Assembly: GCA_946998295.1 (NCBI GenBank)
Contig: CAMPYS010000025.1
Location: 1 to 28,289 of the forward strand
Length of the DNA stretch: 28,289 nt
Origin: an uncultured Prevotella sp.
GTDB lineage: Bacteria > Bacteroidota > Bacteroidia > Bacteroidales > Bacteroidaceae
Reading direction: 5' to 3'
Shown: positions 23,731 through 28,289 of the stretch, piece after piece
Position numbering within the stretch: the stretch's first letter is position 1
Layout: every line of letters begins with the position of its first letter
Program-made: the position numbers and the translations under genes
Notes under the pieces: generated by a model
Databases searched by the model: none
Seen by the model: the letters and a program-made list of their open reading frames with translations, nothing else
What the model was told of the DNA's origin: nothing

Positions 23731-25275
23731 TTATTCTATTCCCTTTATAATCTTGTGAATATCTTCACGTAAGTGGTCTATTTGTTTCACGATTAGTTCT
23801 AACTTTTCATTAAGTTTTGCAATGTCAATAATCTCACGTTTGTCCTTTACCTCAATATATGAACTTACAGATAGGTTGTAATCGTTCTCGGCTATCTTGT
23901 TGTTGTCTATTGATACTGATATATATTTTACATCTTTTTTATTAGCAAATATACCAATAATGCGTTCAATATGTTCGGGTAATAGCACATTGTTGTTAGT
24001 TTCTTTCTTGTAAAATTCTTCGCCACTTGCATTGATAAATTGTGTCCGTGTTTCGGTTTTATGTTTGGATAGTACAAGAATATTTACAGCAATACTTGTT
24101 CCATAGAACAGGTTAGGCGGTAGGGAAATGACAGTTTCTACAAAGTTGTTGTCCACTAAATATTTCCTTATTTTCTGTTCGGCTCCACCTCTGTAAAAAA
24201 TGCCTGGAAAACATACAATAGCTGCACGTCCTCTGGGCGATAGATAACTTAGGGCATGTAGTACGAAAGCAAAGTCGGCTTTCGACTTTGGAGCCAATAC
24301 ACCTGCAGGAGCAAAACGGTCATCGTTAATAAGAGTGGGGTCGTCGCTTCCTATCCAGTTGACAGAGTAAGGCGGATTAGAAACAATAGCATCGAAAGGT
24401 TTTTGGTCTCCATATTTAGGGTTGATAAGTGTGTCGCCCAAAGAGATATCAAACTTGTCATAATTAATATTGTGCAGAAACATATTCATGCGTGCCAAAT
24501 TGTAAGTAGTGTGATTAATCTCCTGTCCAAAGAACCCTTCCTCTATGAGATGTTCATCAAACTGTTTTTTTGCTTGCAATAATAATGAACCTGATCCACA
24601 AGCTGGGTCATAAATTTTATTAACTATTTTTTGGTCATACATGGCAAGGCGTGAGATAAGGTTTGATACATTTTGTGGCGTAAAGAACTCACCGCCTGAT
24701 TTACCAGCATTTGCTGCATAGTTGGAAATTAAAAACTCGTATGCATCTCCAAAGAGGTCTATTTCGTTATCCTCAAAGTTTCCAAAGTCTAAACTATCCA
24801 CTCCTTTGATAACAGCAGCTAATCGTTTGTTTTTCTCTTCAACAGTGTTACCTAACCTATTGCTTGTTGTGTCAAAGTCTGCAAAAAGCCCTTTTATATC
24901 GTGTTCAGACTTGTATCCATTGGCAGAGCTTTCTATGGCACTGAAAATTTTCGCTAAGTCAGTATTCAAGTTTGGATTATTGTTAGAATTTTTAGCTATA
25001 TTGACAAACAACTGAGAAGGATAAATAAAATAGCCTTTGCTCTTTGTGGCATCGTCTTTTATTTCAGGAGTTATAACATCATCAGATAGATTGGCATAAT
25101 TTATGCTTTTATCTCCTGCTTCAATGAAATTAGAGAAATTCTCACAAATAAAACGGTAGAACAGAGTTCCTAATACAAATTGTTTAAAGTCCCATCCATC
25201 TACAGCTCCTCGTACTTCGTTAGCTATTTTCCAAATGGCGGCCTGTAGTTCATCTCGTTGTTTTATATTTTTCAT
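23731..25275 (-). CDS. hsdM: Type I DNA methyltransferase, M subunit
   Basis: A 514-residue N6-adenine methyltransferase subunit. The N-terminal HsdM_N helical domain covers about 5-160 (LQAAIWKIANEVRGAVDGWD, YRFICENFSNFI). The catalytic N6_Mtase domain follows: GGEFFTPQNVSNLISRL, the SAM-binding motif YDPACGSGSLLLQ at about 222-234, and the catalytic NPPY motif at 300-303 in DAIVSNPPYSVNW. A C-terminal helical tail ends in IVKQIDHLREDIHKI. I choose the ATG at 25275; the frame extends to a TTG at 25308, but that TTG lies in the -7 box at 25306-25313. It is first in the pair with hsdR. Without an S subunit it is not expected to recognise a specific target. Confidence 0.94.
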   Translation of the reverse strand: MKNIKQRDELQAAIWKIANEVRGAVDGWDFKQFVLGTLFYRFICENFSNFIEAGDKSINYANLSDDVITPEIKDDATKSKGYFIYPSQLFVNIAKNSNNNPNLNTDLAKIFSAIESSANGYKSEHDIKGLFADFDTTSNRLGNTVEEKNKRLAAVIKGVDSLDFGNFEDNEIDLFGDAYEFLISNYAANAGKSGGEFFTPQNVSNLISRLAMYDQKIVNKIYDPACGSGSLLLQAKKQFDEHLIEEGFFGQEINHTTYNLARMNMFLHNINYDKFDISLGDTLINPKYGDQKPFDAIVSNPPYSVNWIGSDDPTLINDDRFAPAGVLAPKSKADFAFVLHALSYLSPRGRAAIVCFPGIFYRGGAEQKIRKYLVDNNFVETVISLPPNLFYGTSIAVNILVLSKHKTETRTQFINASGEEFYKKETNNNVLLPEHIERIIGIFANKKDVKYISVSIDNNKIAENDYNLSVSSYIEVKDKREIIDIAKLNEKLELIVKQIDHLREDIHKIIKGIE

Positions 25276-25305
25276 TTTTGTAGTTATTTTGTTGTATTTT
25301 ATATG

Positions 25306-25313
25306 CAAATATA
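25306..25313 (-). promoter_or_regulatory. -7 promoter element of hsdM-hsdR
   Basis: On the minus strand this reads TATATTTG, matching TAnnTTTG. The leader to the ATG at 25275 would be about 25 bases. It rules out the TTG at 25308 as a start. Confidence 0.55.
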
Positions 25314-25623
25314 CAATTTTATTGCTTGAAAGTGGTATTTATTGCTATTTTCATTTAGTTTAAATTGCCCGTACAAAGCTATTATGTTTGCTTTTTCATT
25401 GTTGTTTTTAATTTACCGCATTTGCCTATAACCGCCCAAGATGAAGAAGAATGCTAATTTTAATCTTTTTCATGTCTATAATAGACTCGCCGATTGTTAA
25501 TTTATATATCCAATAAGTAAATTAATATAGATGTATTTTGTGTAATTAGATAAAAATAAAATAACATCAATGCAAGGTAGGGATGCAATGTTGGTGTGTC
25601 AGTGATAGACATCTTAAAAGATA

Positions 25624-25930
25624 AAAAATATATACAAAAACAGATTTTAAAATATTACAGTTTTACGTTCCTACAGCACGGTAGATAATTTATATTTAAG
25701 AATATTTTTTACCTTAAAAATAAATTGTATAAATATTTGTAAAACAATACTTTATAAAATACTAAATAAATACATTAATAGCTTTACTTAACTTTCCACC
25801 TGCGTTTCTTATAGAACCTCTTCGGTCGTTCTACTTAAACCTCATCTGCATTTCTTATAGAACCTTATTGGTCGTTTTACTTGAACGATTTTTATACCTC
25901 TTTCTGTAGGTATTTTTTCTTTACAAATAT
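25624..25930 (+). repeat. Dispersed intergenic repeat, copy 2
   Basis: Collinear with copy 1 at 3400-3710 (anchors listed there). The core is a tandem repeat of a 46-base unit, 25801-25846 and 25847-25892: each starts TGC(G/A)TTTCTTATAGAACCT, continues with a segment ending GGTCGTT and then TACTT(A/G)AAC. A degenerate earlier half-unit (TTACTTAACT) is at 25784-25793. The period is exactly twice the 23 bases seen in copy 1. The TTCTTATAGAA palindrome is intact in both units. Confidence 0.7.
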
Positions 25931-26107
25931 AGTTTTAATATACAGTTTTTAAGCAGAGGTAATGAACAAATAAAAACCGCTGTATATACTGTATAACTTT
26001 CCTGAATACAATAAATCTTGTGCTCATAACTTGCGTTATATGCTGTTATGTTGCGAAAAAATAACTAATAGTGTTTGAAAAATGTTTTTGGGTGTTTTGC
26101 AGTATGC

Positions 26108-26134
26108 AAAAAAAAATATTACCAATCAGTAATA
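26108..26134 (-). terminator. Terminator of dnaA
   Basis: On the minus strand, TATTAC (26134-26129) pairs with GTAATA (26122-26117) across a 6-base loop and is followed by nine T residues (26116-26108). It begins 9 bases after the dnaA stop. The stem is short and AT-only, but the long T-tract and position support it. Confidence 0.6.
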
Positions 26135-26143
26135 ATATCTTTA

Positions 26144-27547
26144 TTATTTTAGTTTAAATGAGTTCTCAATACTTGTAAGCTCCGCTGTAAAACCTTTATC
26201 TACTTTTAATCGTTTTTCTATTTGTGAGCAACTATGTAGTACGGTGCTGTGATCTCTTCCTCCTACAAGTTTGCCTATACGACTTGCAGGCATTTTTGTG
26301 AACTTTTGTGCTAAGTACATACTTACTTGTCGAGCTATAACAATATCTTGTTTACGAGACCGAGAGTTTACAGCTGACGTTGTAACATTAAAGTGATTAC
26401 ATACTTTTTCCATTATTTCATCTACAGTAAGAGGCTCATTATCTACCTTTACAGCGCGTTTAATAACTCTTTCTGCTAATCTCATATCAATGTTGCTATT
26501 ATATACAACACTATACGCTAATAGAGAGTTAATAACTCCTTGTAGGTCTCTAACGCTCCCATTTGCAGTTTGAGCTATAAATTCTAAAACATCTTTAGGT
26601 ATGTTTAACCCATCTCGTTTTATCTTATTTTTAAGTATATCTAAGCATAGCTCTTTATTAGGTTTTTCAAGTTCTGCTATTAGTCCACAAGAAAACCGAG
26701 TTAGTAGGCGATCGCGCATACCGTTTAAGTCTACAGGAGGCCGATCAGAGGCTAAAATGATACGTTTTCCATTACGGAACAAGTGGTTGAAAATATGGAA
26801 AAATGTATCTTGTGTTTTTACGGCTGTAATCCACTCTTGAATATCATCAACTATTAGGATATCTATTGTTTGATAGAATCTAATAAAGTCGTTAACATGA
26901 TTATTTATTGATGCATCAGAAAATTGTACTTGGAAAAGTCTTGCTGAAATATATAATACACGTTTTTGTGGATATAAATGTTTTATGTGTAGTCCAATTG
27001 CATTTATTAGATGAGTTTTTCCACATCCTGAAGGACCATAAATAAATAAAGGGTTGAATTGTGAAGTATTTGGATGCTCTGCTATAGATAGTCCTATCGA
27101 GCGTGGTAATTTATTGCTGTTACCTTCAATATAGTTTTTGAATGATTTATGTAAATCAAGTTGAGGGTCTAAATCTTGTGGAGTTGCATCTAATGGGGTA
27201 GGGCTTTGGTTTCCTCTTCGTGTTGGTAGTTGGCTTGGAATATTTTCTATAGGGTCTGACTGTATGTCTTGTGTAATATTATTAGTTTTATCAGTAACAA
27301 CACGATATTTTAGTTGTATTCCTTTACCATAAACTCGAGTTAAAACCTTACGAAGAAGGTCAACATAATTTTCCTCTAAATACTCATAAACAAAAGAACT
27401 TGGTACACGTAGTAGCAGTGTACTTGTTGCTGTATCGTAACTTTCACATACAATGGGATTAAACCATGTATTAAATTGTTGGTCTGTTACGTTCTCCTTT
27501 ATTATATGGAGGCATTTATTCCAAAGTTCTTTATTGTTAAGTTCCAT
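26144..27547 (-). CDS. dnaA: Chromosomal replication initiator protein DnaA
   Basis: A 467-residue AAA+ initiator that binds oriC and melts DNA. Domain I is at about 1-85 (LWNKCLHIIKENVTDQQFNT WF-type start). A variable linker covers 86-130. The AAA+ domain has Walker A GPSGCGKT at 171-178, Walker B ILIVDDIQEW at about 230-239, and sensor/arginine-finger region DRLLTRFSCGLIAELEKP. Domain IV ends with the DnaA-box-binding helix-turn-helix, MPASRIGKLVGGRDHSTVLH. Length is normal. It has a promoter 29 bases upstream and a terminator. No dnaN or recF is adjacent, unlike in many other phyla; in Bacteroidetes dnaA is often unlinked to these. Confidence 0.97.
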   Translation of the reverse strand: MELNNKELWNKCLHIIKENVTDQQFNTWFNPIVCESYDTATSTLLLRVPSSFVYEYLEENYVDLLRKVLTRVYGKGIQLKYRVVTDKTNNITQDIQSDPIENIPSQLPTRRGNQSPTPLDATPQDLDPQLDLHKSFKNYIEGNSNKLPRSIGLSIAEHPNTSQFNPLFIYGPSGCGKTHLINAIGLHIKHLYPQKRVLYISARLFQVQFSDASINNHVNDFIRFYQTIDILIVDDIQEWITAVKTQDTFFHIFNHLFRNGKRIILASDRPPVDLNGMRDRLLTRFSCGLIAELEKPNKELCLDILKNKIKRDGLNIPKDVLEFIAQTANGSVRDLQGVINSLLAYSVVYNSNIDMRLAERVIKRAVKVDNEPLTVDEIMEKVCNHFNVTTSAVNSRSRKQDIVIARQVSMYLAQKFTKMPASRIGKLVGGRDHSTVLHSCSQIEKRLKVDKGFTAELTSIENSFKLK

Positions 27548-27874
27548 TTAGTTGATTTGTTACACAATCACTTTGCAAAGTTAATAAAAAATGTATACAT
27601 TATAATTCAATATTATTTGTTATGAAATAGTATAGAATTTGCTAATCTCCTTTATTATTGGCATTTAGCTATATTTGTAGTATTAGTTACTATTAATGTG
27701 CTTTTGGTATTATAGAAAAACTTAATTATCAAACATTTAAGTGATAAATTAGCGTTAAGTTATTTTTACCTTAAACAAATAATTTATTTATAAAACATTT
27801 TGATTATCAGTTTATTTATTTATTTATTATTATAGTTAAACTATGTGTCTTTTATTTATACTTTTTTTAAATAA
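27548..27874. other. 327-base intergenic stretch upstream of dnaA
   Basis: It contains the dnaA promoter and a short TTTA tandem run at about 27810-27832. It is highly AT-rich, but I found no copies of the canonical DnaA box, so it cannot be called an origin from sequence alone. Confidence 0.5.
27576..27583 (-). promoter_or_regulatory. -7 promoter element of dnaA
   Basis: On the minus strand this reads TAACTTTG, matching TAnnTTTG, 29 bases before the ATG at 27547. A candidate -33 TTG (27610-27608) is at a slightly long spacing of 24 bases. Confidence 0.5.
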
Positions 27875-28289
27875 CTATTTTTTTTCTTTCCGTCCAAATA
27901 TAGAAAAGTGCACATATCTTTTTGGGTGTGCTTTTAGATTGACAACCAAACTATCTACACTTTTAAGTGTGTTATTGAGATTATTGTATAGTGATGGATC
28001 ATTTAGAAGTAATCCAGCTGTACCATCTGTACTATTAAGTTTTTTAGTTAATGTGTTAACGTTTTCTAAAGCTTCATTTAGTTTTGTAACAGTTGTTTTT
28101 ATCTCTAACTCTTTAGTTTTAGTAGATAAATTGGCTATTAACAGTTTTGCTTCTTTAATAGTGCTGCGCGTATCTTTAATTCCTTTTCCTGCATTTGTAA
28201 TTAAATAATTAGTATTATCTAATGTATTTTTTACTTTATTTGTTACTGTAGGGATATTTTTTGCTAAGCAGGTTAGTAGTGTATTTAAC
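27875..28289 (-). CDS. MlaD/MCE-family lipid transport protein, C-terminal fragment
   Basis: A partial gene entering from the right edge: 138 codons including the TAG at 27877-27875, frame beginning at 28288. The residues form long, probably helical stretches (KIPTV-like PTVTNKVKNTLDNTNYLITN, ATVTKLN-like TKLNEALENVNTLTKKL), then GTAGLLLNDPSLYNNLNNTL and the very characteristic end LKAHPKRYVHFSIFGRKEKK. This matches, from memory, the C-terminal region of Bacteroidetes MCE-domain proteins, the substrate-binding part of Mla-type phospholipid transporters. The MCE domain itself lies outside the window. The gene points toward dnaA and lies 327 bases upstream of its start. Confidence 0.82.
   Translation of the reverse strand, partial: LNTLLTCLAKNIPTVTNKVKNTLDNTNYLITNAGKGIKDTRSTIKEAKLLIANLSTKTKELEIKTTVTKLNEALENVNTLTKKLNSTDGTAGLLLNDPSLYNNLNNTLKSVDSLVVNLKAHPKRYVHFSIFGRKEKK

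Larger units (their letters stand above)
25276..26143. other. 868-base intergenic stretch between hsdM and dnaA
   Basis: It contains the hsdM promoter, a stretch at 25380-25620 in which I see no gene, copy 2 of the dispersed repeat (25624-25930), about 170 bases of undefined AT-rich DNA, and the dnaA terminator at 26108-26134. No TTATCCACA-type DnaA box, tRNA or hsdS sequence was found. Confidence 0.6.

Noticed and set aside
25276..25308. TTG start for hsdM, 11 codons upstream
   Set aside because: It lies inside the -7 box at 25306-25313; the ATG at 25275 matches the usual HsdM start.
25801..25892. CRISPR-like look of the repeated 46-base units
   Set aside because: Only two adjacent units exist, there are no unique spacers between constant repeats, and no cas genes are present.
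27843..28208. 121-codon plus-strand frame near the right edge
   Set aside because: It is the complement of the MCE-family C-terminus on the minus strand, which has recognisable sequence to its last residues.

Overview
This is AT-rich DNA from a Bacteroidetes bacterium, most likely a Prevotella-like member of the Bacteroidales. The evidence is a C10 (streptopain/interpain-like) cysteine peptidase with a type IX secretion C-terminal sorting domain, Bacteroidetes-type LptD and TamA/BamA-like proteins, and upstream of most transcription units the Bacteroidetes -7 element TAnnTTTG in place of an obvious Shine-Dalgarno site. Genus level is inference; no rRNA or tRNA gene was seen.

Layout. 1-136: C-terminal end of a RadA-like repair protein, followed by a strong hairpin. 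307-3231: secreted C10 peptidase. 3232-3931: non-coding stretch with one copy of a dispersed repeat. 3932-4881: two convergent unknown membrane-anchored proteins, a zinc-ribbon protein and a Lys-rich protein. 5253-7025 (-): a pyruvate-carboxylase-B/OadA-like carboxyltransferase. 7195-11563 (+): apparent operon of peptidase T, a CPA2 cation/proton antiporter and a TerB/J-domain DjlA-like protein. 11581-13821 (-): TamA/BamA-like lipoprotein barrel, divergent from a SpoU/TrmH RNA methyltransferase, an HD-domain hydrolase and LptD (13914-18045). 18059-19256 (-): queuosine operon (preQ1-I riboswitch, transporter, QueF). 19382-20224 (+): exported TlpA-like thioredoxin. 20311-25275 (-): type I restriction-modification hsdM-hsdR with no hsdS. 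25276-26143: second copy of the dispersed repeat. 26144-27547 (-): dnaA. 27875-28289 (-): C-terminal end of an MlaD/MCE protein.

Most of the window is core gene content: envelope biogenesis (LptD, TamA-like, MCE), tRNA modification, central carbon metabolism and peptide use. The accessory part is the hsdMR pair beside dnaA.

I did not find a clear new multi-gene defence or mobile system. The items most worth a second look are: the two collinear dispersed repeats (about 3400-3710 and 25624-25930) built on TTCTTATAGAA palindromes at 23/46-bp spacing; the hsdMR locus without a specificity gene; a carboxylase whose terminal biotinyl-like domain lacks the biotinyl lysine; and the preQ1 riboswitch. 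Several start codons are fixed by -7 boxes, and at least two transcripts look leaderless.
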